A DNA stretch of 7,633 bases, from NCBI GenBank assembly GCA_964574875.1, contig CAZNOX010000033.1, forward strand, positions 1 to 7,633, in the 5' to 3' direction. Below the pieces are notes generated by a model. That model saw only the letters and a program-made list of their open reading frames with translations, was not told where the DNA came from and did no database searches. Below are positions 1 to 5,450 of the stretch, in pieces (positions within the stretch are counted from its first letter, which is position 1; every line of letters starts with the position of its first letter). The position numbers and the translations under genes are program-made. The DNA is from DSCS01 sp035391585 (GTDB taxonomy: Bacteria > Macinerneyibacteriota > Macinerneyibacteria > Macinerneyibacteriales > DSCS01).

Positions 1-80
1 TGGAGCAGGGACTGCGTTTTGCTATCAGAGAAGGCGGAAGGACAGTAGGAGCCGGCGTTGTCGCCGAGATTATGGAATAA
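1..80 (+). CDS. tuf: Elongation factor Tu, C-terminal end (partial)
   Basis: Only the last 25 complete codons and the TAA stop are present; positions 1-2 are the end of a split codon. The reading frame contains GLRFAIREGGRTVGAGVV, the very conserved end of EF-Tu domain III. EF-Tu is the GTPase that brings aminoacyl-tRNA to the ribosomal A site in the cytoplasm. Family knowledge: tuf commonly closes the str operon (rpsL-rpsG-fusA-tuf), so those genes probably lie just upstream of the window (inference). The stop is followed after only 12 nt by rpsJ, with no terminator hairpin between them, so transcripts probably run on into the S10 cluster. Identification is secure despite the short fragment. 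Confidence 0.96.
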   Translation, partial: EQGLRFAIREGGRTVGAGVVAEIME

Positions 81-92
81 AGGTGGGGTAAA

Positions 93-407
93 ATGGAAAG
101 ACAAAAAATCAGGATTAAAGTCAAAGGGTATGACCACAAGCTGTTGGATGAATCCGTAAAGAAGATCGTGGAGACAGCTGAGAAGAACGGAGCACGGGTC
201 GCAGGGCCTATTCCGCTTCCGACCAAGATCAGCCGCTTTACGGTTCTGCGTTCCCCTCATGTCAACAAAAAGAGCCGGGAACAGTTCGAGATGAGGGTTC
301 ATAAACGTCTGCTGGATATTTTGGAACCCAGCCCGAAGACGATGGATGCCCTTATGCGTGTCGATCTCCCCTCGGGAGTTGACGTGGAGATTAAATTGGT
401 GAAATAG
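93..407 (+). CDS. rpsJ: 30S ribosomal protein S10 (NusE)
   Basis: S10 sits in the head of the small subunit, near S3, S9 and S14. As NusE it also pairs with NusB in transcription antitermination (family knowledge). The 104-residue product is of usual length. It opens with RIKVKGYDHKLLD and carries the conserved centre PLPTKISRFTVLRSPHVNKK and SREQFEMRVHKR, then ends with the LPSGVDVEIKL strand. The ATG start follows AGGTGG at 81-86 by 6 nt. This is the first gene of the S10 cluster, but only 12 nt separate it from tuf. There is therefore no room for its own promoter or for an E. coli-type L4-responsive leader. Its TAG stop is fused to the SD of rplC. Confidence 0.98.
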   Translation: MERQKIRIKVKGYDHKLLDESVKKIVETAEKNGARVAGPIPLPTKISRFTVLRSPHVNKKSREQFEMRVHKRLLDILEPSPKTMDALMRVDLPSGVDVEIKLVK

Positions 408-411
408 GAGG
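405..411 (+). promoter_or_regulatory. Fused stop codon / Shine-Dalgarno of rplC
   Basis: TAGGAGG contains the rpsJ stop (TAG, 405-407) and a full AGGAGG SD (406-411), 7 nt before the rplC ATG at 419. A ribosome terminating rpsJ covers this SD, which would favour translational coupling (inference). The spacing selects 419 over the in-frame ATG at 425 as the L3 start. Confidence 0.85.
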
Positions 412-418
412 CGAGATC

Positions 419-1036
419 ATGGGAATGCTGGGTAAAAAAATAGGAATGACACAGATCATCTTGGAAAACGGAAAAGTCGTTCCCGTTACAGTCATCGATG
501 TGGCCGGCAATATCGTGACAGCCATTAAGACCGATGAGCGTGACGGGTATCAGGCTGTTCAGGTGGGTTACGGAAAACCCAGGAAACTGAACAAGCCTCT
601 GGCAGGCTTTTTCAAGAAGAACGAGATCGAAGAAAAACGTTATATGAGAGAATTTCAGGATCTGGATACATCTGCCTTAAAAATCGGTGATCCGGTGACC
701 ATGGAGATGCTTCCCGACACTGTCAATGTGACCGGGACGACCAAGGGAAAAGGCTATCAGGGAACAGTCCGCCGGTATGGTGCAGGACGGGGCCCCATGA
801 GCCACGGGTCCAAGTTCCACAGAGCCCCCGGTTCTCAGGGCGGCTCCAGTACCCCTTCCCGGGTTTTCAAAGGCAAAAAAATGCCCGGACGTATGGGCGG
901 TGTCCGCTTTTCAGCCGAAAACATCACCGTTGTAAAGAGAGATACCGAAAGGGGATTGCTCTTTGTCAAGGGGACAGTTCCCGGTGCCAACGGTTCTCTG
1001 CTCTATATTTACAACGCGCCGAAAGCAGCGAAGTAA
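419..1036 (+). CDS. rplC: 50S ribosomal protein L3
   Basis: L3 is an early-assembly protein that binds 23S rRNA near its 3' end and reaches toward the peptidyl-transferase centre with a long finger. The 205-residue product is close to the usual bacterial length (about 205-215). It begins GMLGKKIGMTQII, the L3 signature, and has TTKGKGYQGTVRRYG at about 107-121. The finger lies at about 127-161, containing SHGSKFHRAPGS and FKGKKMPGRMGG. The finger tip reads GSQGGSSTPSRVF, while E. coli as I recall it has GSIGQNQTPGRVF, so the tip is diverged at several positions including the E. coli methylated Gln. The start is fixed by AGGAGG 7 nt upstream. It lies 11 nt after rpsJ and 17 nt before rplD. Confidence 0.98.
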   Translation: MGMLGKKIGMTQIILENGKVVPVTVIDVAGNIVTAIKTDERDGYQAVQVGYGKPRKLNKPLAGFFKKNEIEEKRYMREFQDLDTSALKIGDPVTMEMLPDTVNVTGTTKGKGYQGTVRRYGAGRGPMSHGSKFHRAPGSQGGSSTPSRVFKGKKMPGRMGGVRFSAENITVVKRDTERGLLFVKGTVPGANGSLLYIYNAPKAAK

Positions 1037-1053
1037 AGGAAGGATGATCTGGT

Positions 1054-1680
1054 ATGATGGAATTAAAAGTCTTTAATATGGAAGGTCAGGAAATCGGCAA
1101 AGAAAAGGTTTCCGAATACGTATTCGGCATCGAGCCGAATATGGCCCTGATTCATCAGGCTGTGGTCCGCCAGCTTGCCAACAAGCGTGTGGGGACCCAT
1201 GCAACAAAGACCAGAAGCGAAGTGCGCGGCGGCGGCAGGAAGCCCTGGAAACAGAAGGGGACAGGCCGGGCCCGTCAGGGAACCATCCGCGCCCCCCAAT
1301 GGGTAGGCGGAGGAATCGTCTTCGGGCCGAAACCCCGTGATTACAGCAAAAAAATGCCTCAGAAGATGCGTCAGCTGGCCCTGAGAAGTGCTCTGAGCCT
1401 GAAGGCCAAAGACGAGGGGCTGGTCCTTGTGGATGCCATTACACTGAAAGAGTTCAAGACCAGGCTCATGGCTGATTTTATCGGCAAGTTCAAAGAGGAA
1501 AAACAGAAGGTCATGGTCGTGATCGGCCAGTTTGATGAGAATATCCACAGAAGCACCAGGAATATCCCCAAGGTGAACATGGTGTCGGCCAACAGGGTCA
1601 ATGTGTATGACCTCATGTGGGCGGATAAAGTCATCATGGTCAAAGAGGCGGCCCATGCCATTGAGGAGGTGCTTGGATAA
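1054..1680 (+). CDS. rplD: 50S ribosomal protein L4
   Basis: L4 is a 23S rRNA-binding assembly initiator whose extended loop lines the peptide exit tunnel opposite L22. In E. coli it also represses its own S10 operon through the leader mRNA. The 208-residue product has the usual length. The tunnel loop runs from about residue 46 to 100, with THATKTRSEVRGGGRKPWKQKGTGRARQG split around RGGGRKPWKQKGTGRAR, followed by GGGIVFGPKPRDY and KMRQLALRSAL. The loop shows no obvious resistance-type substitution. The start could be ATG 1054 or the adjacent ATG 1057; the upstream AAGGAAGGA (1036-1044) fits either. The last base of the TAA stop is the A of the rplW ATG. An unusual pair of inverted repeats lies at codons 20-30. 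Confidence 0.97.
   Translation: MMELKVFNMEGQEIGKEKVSEYVFGIEPNMALIHQAVVRQLANKRVGTHATKTRSEVRGGGRKPWKQKGTGRARQGTIRAPQWVGGGIVFGPKPRDYSKKMPQKMRQLALRSALSLKAKDEGLVLVDAITLKEFKTRLMADFIGKFKEEKQKVMVVIGQFDENIHRSTRNIPKVNMVSANRVNVYDLMWADKVIMVKEAAHAIEEVLG
1112..1143 (+). repeat. Two mutually exclusive hairpins inside early rplD
   Basis: The hexamer CCGAAT at 1112-1117, its complement ATTCGG at 1122-1127, and CCGAAT again at 1135-1140 form a three-part arrangement. Positions 1112-1127 are a perfect 16-bp palindrome (6-bp stem, ACGT loop). Positions 1119-1143 form a stronger hairpin: eight Watson-Crick pairs (1121-1128 with 1134-1141), then one G-U and one C-G pair, closing a 5-nt ATCGA loop. The middle arm can pair with only one partner at a time. 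There is no T-run after either stem, so neither is an intrinsic terminator. The repeats are seen directly; any regulatory role is speculation, and they also encode ordinary L4 residues. Confidence 0.6.
1664..1670 (+). promoter_or_regulatory. Shine-Dalgarno of rplW inside rplD
   Basis: AGGAGGT lies within the last codons of rplD, 9 nt before the rplW ATG at 1680. That start overlaps the rplD stop as TAATG. Because the SD lies in translated sequence, termination-reinitiation between L4 and L23 is likely (inference). Confidence 0.85.
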
Positions 1681-1964
1681 TGAAAACACCCTATGATGTC
1701 ATTTTTCAGCCTGTTATGACAGAGAAGAGCCTTATCCAGAAGGAACAGGAGAACAAATACACCTTTAAAGTGGATAAAAGAGCCGGAAAAGGCGAAATAA
1801 AAAGAGCCGTAGAAAAAATGTTTAACGTCAAAGTGAAAAATGTGGCGATCATGAATGTCCTCGGCAAGAAAAAGAGAGTGAGGATCGTGGAAGGGAAAAG
1901 ACCCGACTGGAAAAAAGCGATCGTAACTCTGGCTCAGGGACAGAAAATCGACCTCTTTGATTGA
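1680..1964 (+). CDS. rplW: 50S ribosomal protein L23
   Basis: L23 sits at the exit of the peptide tunnel, next to L29, and is the docking point for trigger factor and the signal recognition particle (family knowledge). The 94-residue product has the usual length. It carries the N-terminal PVMTEKSL signature, the YTFKVDKRAGKGEIKRAVE segment, FNVKVKNVAIMNV, and the closing GKRPDWKKAIVTL. The ATG overlaps the rplD TAA by one nucleotide (TAATG), and the SD AGGAGGT lies within rplD, which points to coupled translation of L4 and L23. The stop is TGA, followed 20 nt later by rplB. Confidence 0.97.
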   Translation: MKTPYDVIFQPVMTEKSLIQKEQENKYTFKVDKRAGKGEIKRAVEKMFNVKVKNVAIMNVLGKKKRVRIVEGKRPDWKKAIVTLAQGQKIDLFD

Positions 1965-1968
1965 CAGG

Positions 1969-1975
1969 AAAGGAG
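1969..1975 (+). promoter_or_regulatory. Shine-Dalgarno deciding the rplB start
   Basis: AAAGGAG lies 9 nt before the ATG at 1985. An in-frame TTG at 1961 would add eight residues but lies upstream of this SD and inside the end of rplW, so 1985 is the better start. Confidence 0.8.
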
Positions 1976-1984
1976 TGCGGAACA

Positions 1985-2815
1985 ATGGGAATTAAGAAAT
2001 ATAATCCGACGACTCCCGGAAGAAGGGGAATGACCGGTTTTGATTTTTCTGAGATCACGAAAAAGAGCCCGGAAAAATCCCTGGTCGAAAAACTCGTCCG
2101 TAAAGCCGGAAGAAATAACTATGGAAACATCACCGTGCGCCGGAAAGGCGGCGGTCATAAGAGGCTTTACAGGATCATCGATTTCAAACGAAACAAGCCC
2201 GGTGTCCCCGGAACAGTGGCTGCTGTGGAATACGATCCCAACAGGACATCACGCATCGCCCTGATCCATTACGCCGACGGCGACAAGCGTTATATCCTCG
2301 CCCCTGCAGGGCTGAATGTCGGTGACCGGATCATGAGCGGCCCCGAAGCGGATATCAAGGTGGGAAATGCTCTTCCTCTGATGAATATCCCGGTGGGAAC
2401 ACTGATCCACAACATCGAGATCAAGCCCGGAAAAGGTGGCCAGATCGTCCGCAGCGCAGGGTCCATGGCTCAGCTTATGGCCAAGGAAGGGAAATACGCC
2501 AACATCAGGCTTCCTTCAGGGGAAGTGAGACTCATCAACCTGAAGTGTATGGCGACCATCGGCCAGGTGGGTAATGCCGAGCGCGAGAATATCACCGTGG
2601 GCAAAGCGGGCCGGAACCGCTGGCTCGGGAAAAGGCCCAAGGTGCGCGGAGTGGTCATGAACCCTGTAGACCATCCCCACGGCGGCGGTGAAGGAAAATC
2701 CCCTCAGGGAAACCCGCATCCCGTGACTCCCTGGGGACAGCCCACCAAGGGATACAAGACCAGGAAGAAAAAGAAATATTCTAACAGATATATTGTGTCC
2801 AGAAGGAAAAAATAG
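1985..2815 (+). CDS. rplB: 50S ribosomal protein L2
   Basis: L2 is a primary 23S rRNA-binding protein needed for subunit association and peptidyl-transferase activity. The product is 276 residues, the usual length. The N-terminus MGIKKYNPTTPGRRGMT is the standard opening. RRKGGGHKRLYRIIDFKR spans about 52-69, in the OB-like domain. NIPVGTLIHNIEIKPGKGGQ spans about 134-153, in the SH3-like domain. VDHPHGGGEG lies at 228-237, where His230 corresponds to the E. coli His229 implicated in peptide-bond formation. The tail is basic (KTRKKKKYSNRYIVSRRKK). The TTG at 1961 is rejected as start because SD AAAGGAG is placed for 1985. The TAG stop is fused to the SD of rpsS. Confidence 0.98.
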   Translation: MGIKKYNPTTPGRRGMTGFDFSEITKKSPEKSLVEKLVRKAGRNNYGNITVRRKGGGHKRLYRIIDFKRNKPGVPGTVAAVEYDPNRTSRIALIHYADGDKRYILAPAGLNVGDRIMSGPEADIKVGNALPLMNIPVGTLIHNIEIKPGKGGQIVRSAGSMAQLMAKEGKYANIRLPSGEVRLINLKCMATIGQVGNAERENITVGKAGRNRWLGKRPKVRGVVMNPVDHPHGGGEGKSPQGNPHPVTPWGQPTKGYKTRKKKKYSNRYIVSRRKK

Positions 2816-2819
2816 GAGG
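2813..2819 (+). promoter_or_regulatory. Fused stop codon / Shine-Dalgarno of rpsS
   Basis: TAGGAGG holds the rplB TAG stop (2813-2815) and the AGGAGG SD (2814-2819), 10 nt before the rpsS ATG at 2830. It has the same layout as the rpsJ/rplC and rpsS/rplV junctions. Confidence 0.85.
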
Positions 2820-2829
2820 ATGTCAGACT

Positions 2830-3114
2830 ATGCCTAGATCAATTAAAAAAGGTCCTTTTGTAGATGAGCACCTGTTGAAAAAGGTGCAGGGAATCGACCT
2901 GACAAAAGAGAAAAAGGTTATCAAGACATGGTCCAGGCGTTCCATGATCGTGCCTGATTTTATCGGCCATACCTTTAACGTCTACAATGGGCGCAAATTT
3001 GTCCCCGTTTATGTGACAGAAAATATGGTCGGCCATAAACTGGGTGAGTTTGCTCCCACACGCACGTTCAGGGGACATGCCGGACAAAAAGAAAAAGGTT
3101 CCAGGGTAAGGTAG
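2830..3114 (+). CDS. rpsS: 30S ribosomal protein S19
   Basis: S19 lies at the top of the small-subunit head, forms a pair with S13, and contacts the A-site tRNA region and the bridge to the large subunit. The 94-residue product has the usual length (about 92-95). It carries the N-terminal PRSIKKGPFVDEHLLKKV and the central KTWSRRSMIVPDFIGHTF. VYNGRKFVPVYVTENMVGHK and LGEFAPTRTFRGHAG, the diagnostic S19 signature, follow. The start has AGGAGG 10 nt upstream. It is separated from rplB by 14 nt and from rplV by 9 nt. Its TAG stop is again part of TAGGAGG. Confidence 0.98.
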   Translation: MPRSIKKGPFVDEHLLKKVQGIDLTKEKKVIKTWSRRSMIVPDFIGHTFNVYNGRKFVPVYVTENMVGHKLGEFAPTRTFRGHAGQKEKGSRVR

Positions 3115-3118
3115 GAGG
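3112..3118 (+). promoter_or_regulatory. Fused stop codon / Shine-Dalgarno of rplV
   Basis: TAGGAGG holds the rpsS TAG stop (3112-3114) and the AGGAGG SD (3113-3118), 5 nt before the rplV ATG at 3124. With only 9 nt between the genes, the terminating ribosome would cover the rplV initiation site. Confidence 0.85.
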
Positions 3119-3123
3119 ATAGC

Positions 3124-3480
3124 ATGGAATACAGAGCAATTGCGCGTTATGTCAGGATGTCTCCCCGTAAAGCCGGCCTGGTCGCCCGACTGGTTCGGAG
3201 CAAACCTTGCGACGAGGCCCGGGCCATTCTGAAATACACACCCAATAAACCGGCCCGTCATATTTTGAAGGCGTTGAACTCCGCCATCGCCAATGCAGCT
3301 GACCGTAGCAACGGCCAGTTGAGTGCTGAAGACCTCTATGTCAAGCACATCAGCATCGACGGAGCGACACCCATGAGAAGGGTCCGCCCTCTTTCACGCG
3401 GACGGGCGGCTATAATCAGGAAGACGAGCAGCCATATCAATGTGGTAGTGGCTGAGCGTAACCAGACTAACGAAGAATAG
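3124..3480 (+). CDS. rplV: 50S ribosomal protein L22
   Basis: L22 binds all domains of 23S rRNA and sends a long beta-hairpin into the exit tunnel, where with L4 it forms the constriction near the macrolide site. The 118-residue product is within the usual range (110-120). It has the ARYVRMSPRKAGLVARLVR opening (7-25), the helix ending in LKALNSAIANAAD (48-60), and the tunnel hairpin at about 79-102 (DGATPMRRVRPLSRGRAAII, then RKTS). It ends with SHINVVVAER. The usual position after SPRK is a basic residue (SPRKxRLV in many bacteria); here it is Gly18, a minor variation. It starts 5 nt after AGGAGG. The TAG stop is followed at once by CAGGAGG for rpsC. Confidence 0.97.
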   Translation: MEYRAIARYVRMSPRKAGLVARLVRSKPCDEARAILKYTPNKPARHILKALNSAIANAADRSNGQLSAEDLYVKHISIDGATPMRRVRPLSRGRAAIIRKTSSHINVVVAERNQTNEE

Positions 3481-3494
3481 CAGGAGGGGTTTAC

Positions 3495-4145
3495 ATGGGT
3501 CAGAAGACACATCCTAAAGGATTACGATTAGGAATAAATGAAACCTGGGATTCTCAGTGGTATGCGGGCAAGGATTACGACAAGTATCTCACAGAAGATA
3601 TCCGTATTCGTGAAGACCTGATGAAAGAATTACGGAATATCGGTGACTCCAGGCAGGATGCCGGAGTGGCCAGGATCGTCATCACGCGCCCGAGCAAAGA
3701 GAAGATCCACTTTACCGTCTATGTCTCCCGTCCCGGTGTCATCATCGGAAGAAAGGGAGAAGAGATCAAACGGCTGAGGAACGACTTGAAAAACAAGCTT
3801 CAAAAGGAAGTCTTCATCGATGTGAAAGAGGTCAAGATAGCCGATCTTGAAGCAAAACTGGTTGCCGAGTCTGTCGCCAGCTCCCTGGAGCGTCGCGTCT
3901 CGTTCCGCCGTGCCATGAAAAGAGCGATTCAGAACACCATGAAATATGGCGCCGAAGGCGTCAAGATCTGTTGTTCAGGGCGCCTGGGCGGAGCGGAAAT
4001 GGCCAGAACAGAGTGGTATTCCGAGGGACGTGTCCCTCTTCATACACTCAAGAGTGTCATCGATTATGATGTGGCTCTGGCTAAAACGACGTATGGCGTA
4101 ATCGGCGTAAAGGTATGGGTCTGCAAAAGGCCTGAAGCCGAATAA
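3495..4145 (+). CDS. rpsC: 30S ribosomal protein S3
   Basis: S3 lies in the small-subunit head at the mRNA entry channel and with S4 and S5 forms the helicase-like entry (family knowledge). The 216-residue product has the normal bacterial length. It begins MGQKTHPKGLRLGI. The type II KH domain carries GVIIGRKGEEI at 81-91, the RNA-binding GxxG loop being G85-R86-K87-G88. The C-terminal domain has RVSFRRAMKRAI (134-145), SGRLGGAEMARTEWYSEGRV (161-180) and PLHTLKSVIDY (181-191). A Cys pair at 159-160 just before SGRLGG is uncommon to my knowledge but not meaningful by itself. The SD AGGAGG is at 3482-3487. A 24-nt gap to rplP is the longest in the window. Confidence 0.98.
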   Translation: MGQKTHPKGLRLGINETWDSQWYAGKDYDKYLTEDIRIREDLMKELRNIGDSRQDAGVARIVITRPSKEKIHFTVYVSRPGVIIGRKGEEIKRLRNDLKNKLQKEVFIDVKEVKIADLEAKLVAESVASSLERRVSFRRAMKRAIQNTMKYGAEGVKICCSGRLGGAEMARTEWYSEGRVPLHTLKSVIDYDVALAKTTYGVIGVKVWVCKRPEAE

Positions 4146-4169
4146 ACGACATCAAAGGAGGCTGGAACT

Positions 4170-4583
4170 ATGTTAATGCCCAAACGTGTCAAATATCGAA
4201 AGATGCAAAAAGGGAAGATGAGGGGCAAAGCCTATCGCGGCGCCGAAGTCTCTTTCGGTGAATACGGACTGAAGGCCCTGGAATGCGGCTGGCTGACAAG
4301 CAATCAGATCGAAGCAGCCCGTGTGACCATCAACCGTACCCTCAAAAGGCGCGGTAAGCTGTGGATCCGGATCTTTCCCGATAAACCGATCACGAAAAAA
4401 CCTGCCGAGACCCGTATGGGTAAAGGTAAGGGAAACCCTGAGTACTGGGTAGCCGTGATCAAGCCCGGCAGAGTCTTGTTCGAACTGGAAGGTGTCCCTG
4501 CTGATCTTGCAAAGCAGGCCATGGACCTGGCTTCTTATAAGCTGCCCATGAAGACCAAGTTCGTATCAAGGGACGAAAGATGA
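4170..4583 (+). CDS. rplP: 50S ribosomal protein L16
   Basis: L16 binds late in large-subunit assembly, near the A-site tRNA elbow and the central protuberance. The 137-residue product has the usual length. It begins MLMPKRVKYRKMQKGKMRGK. SFGEYGLKALECGWLTSNQI (about 29-48) follows, then KLWIRIFPDKPITKKPAETR and MGKGKGNPEYWVAV. It ends KLPMKTKFV. In some bacteria a conserved Arg of the MGxGKG region (E. coli Arg81) is hydroxylated; the corresponding Arg of ETRMGKGKG is present here. The first ATG (4170) is preferred over ATG 4176 because AAAGGAGG at 4154-4161 gives 8-nt spacing and MLxPKR is the family start. The stop TGA is 11 nt before rpmC. Confidence 0.98.
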   Translation: MLMPKRVKYRKMQKGKMRGKAYRGAEVSFGEYGLKALECGWLTSNQIEAARVTINRTLKRRGKLWIRIFPDKPITKKPAETRMGKGKGNPEYWVAVIKPGRVLFELEGVPADLAKQAMDLASYKLPMKTKFVSRDER

Positions 4584-4594
4584 GGTGAGGGATT

Positions 4595-4810
4595 ATGACG
4601 ATAACAGCAAAGGAATTACGGGAGTTCACTTCAAAAGAACTCGGCCAGAAACTCTATGAGCTGAAGGAAGAACTGTTCCGTTTGAATTTCAGAAAAGTGA
4701 CCAACCAGCTGGAAGATACATCCATGATCGCCAAAACAAAGAAGAATATCGCGCGCGTCCTGACGGTCATGCGCGAAAGAGAGTTCGAGGAGGGCGCAAG
4801 TGAAAACTAA
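4595..4810 (+). CDS. rpmC: 50S ribosomal protein L29
   Basis: L29 is a small two-helix hairpin protein at the tunnel exit, adjoining L23. The 71-residue product is slightly longer than the common 60-68. It has AKELREFTSKELGQKLYELK followed by EELFRLNFRKVTNQLEDTS, which includes the L29 signature FxLRF/FRLNFRK. The second helix is IAKTKKNIARVLTVMRERE. The short acidic tail EFEEGASEN is in the part of the gene that overlaps the rpsQ initiation region: the last 11 nt of rpmC are also the first bases of rpsQ. The SD GAGGTG at 4582-4587 lies across the rplP stop. The upstream gap is 11 nt. Confidence 0.97.
   Translation: MTITAKELREFTSKELGQKLYELKEELFRLNFRKVTNQLEDTSMIAKTKKNIARVLTVMREREFEEGASEN
4788..4794 (+). 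promoter_or_regulatory. Shine-Dalgarno supporting a GTG start of rpsQ
   Basis: AGGAGGG lies within the end of rpmC, 5 nt before the GTG at 4800. No in-frame ATG near the family N-terminus competes. A second in-frame GTG at 4812 is 17 nt from the SD and less suitable. Confidence 0.8.
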
Positions 4811-5051
4811 TGTGAAAAGACGTGAAGGCGTCGTCATCAGCAATAAAATGGAAAAAACGGTTGTCGTGAATGTCGATAATCTGATCAAAGACAGACTGAC
4901 CGGCAAGATTGTCCGTAAGAGAAAGAAATTCTACGCCCATGATGAAAGTCAGCAGTGCGATGTTGGTGATTATGTGCTTATCGAAGAGACACGCCCCCTT
5001 TCCCGGCTGAAGAGATGGCGCGTTGTTGAGATCCTCAGGAAAAAGGCTTAG
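4800..5051 (+). CDS. rpsQ: 30S ribosomal protein S17
   Basis: S17 is an early-binding small-subunit protein with an OB fold that contacts 16S helices 7 and 11. The 83-residue product is of normal length (80-90). It has REGVVISNKMEKTVVVNVDN, the S17 signature (GxVxSxKMxKTxxV), then KKFYAHDESQQCDVGDYVLI and EETRPLSRLKRWRVVEI. The start is GTG, the only non-ATG start I assign in this window, and it lies 11 nt inside rpmC. The family alignment (a short lysine-rich lead before the GVV strand) and the SD at 4788-4794 support it. The overlap suggests that L29 and S17 are translated in a coupled way. The TAG stop is followed by TGAGGAGG, the SD of rplN. This is the last gene of the S10 block. Confidence 0.96.
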   Translation: MKTNVKRREGVVISNKMEKTVVVNVDNLIKDRLTGKIVRKRKKFYAHDESQQCDVGDYVLIEETRPLSRLKRWRVVEILRKKA

Positions 5052-5066
5052 TGAGGAGGAACGGAC

Positions 5067-5435
5067 ATGATACAGCAAGAAAGCTTATTGAACGTAGCCG
5101 ATAACACCGGAGCCAAAAAAGTCCTGGTGATCCGTGTTCTCGGCGGAACGAGGAGACGTTACGGCCATGTGGGAGATATCGTCGTGGGAACTGTCAAAGA
5201 CGCGATCCCCAATGCCGGCGTCAAAAAGGGCGATGTCATTAAAGCAGTCGTCGTGAGGACAAAACAGAGATATAAACGTGAAGACGGATCGTATATCGCA
5301 TTCGACGATAATGCCTGTGTTATCCTGGATAACAAAAAGGAACCCAGAGGCACACGTATTTTCGGGCCCGTTGCCCGGGAATTGAGAGAAAAGAACTTCA
5401 TGAAGATCGTGTCCCTGGCGCCTGAAGTATGGTAG
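5067..5435 (+). CDS. rplN: 50S ribosomal protein L14
   Basis: L14 is a beta-barrel protein at the subunit interface next to L3 and L19; it is also the binding site of the silencing factor RsfS (family knowledge). The 122-residue product has the standard length. It contains MIQQESLLNVADNTGAKKVL, VLGGTRRRYGHVGDIVVGTVK (split by the 20-residue limit at VLGGTRRRYG), and VVRTKQRYKREDGSYIAFDD. ACVILDNKKEPRGTRIFGPV and the ending MKIVSLAPEVW follow. The SD AGGAGG at 5054-5059 is 7 nt upstream. It is the first gene of the spc block, but only 15 nt follow rpsQ, so there is no room for a separate spc promoter in front of it. The TAG stop adjoins GATGGAGGG, the SD of rplX. Confidence 0.98.
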   Translation: MIQQESLLNVADNTGAKKVLVIRVLGGTRRRYGHVGDIVVGTVKDAIPNAGVKKGDVIKAVVVRTKQRYKREDGSYIAFDDNACVILDNKKEPRGTRIFGPVARELREKNFMKIVSLAPEVW

Positions 5436-5450
5436 GATGGAGGGAGTACC

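Noticed and set aside
1063..1689. Long open frame on the minus strand covering rplD
   Set aside because: It is the antisense shadow of a conserved gene, with no SD, no recognisable domain and no neighbours on that strand.
1961..2005. TTGACA at 1961-1966 and TATAAT at 2000-2005, as a possible rplB promoter
   Set aside because: The two hexamers are 33 nt apart, far from 16-18. No -10-like hexamer lies at the right distance from TTGACA, and no -35 at the right distance from TATAAT.
2839..3348. Minus-strand open frame across rpsS and rplV
   Set aside because: It lies opposite two conserved genes, resembles no family I know, and is explained by codon composition of the + strand.
3411..3416. TATAAT inside rplV as an internal promoter
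   Set aside because: The sequence about 17 nt upstream (CCTCTT) does not resemble a -35 element, and the hexamer falls in conserved L22 coding sequence.
4146..4169. Longest intergenic gap (rpsC-rplP) as a promoter or terminator site
   Set aside because: The 24 nt hold little beyond the rplP SD AAAGGAGG; no hairpin or promoter hexamers fit.
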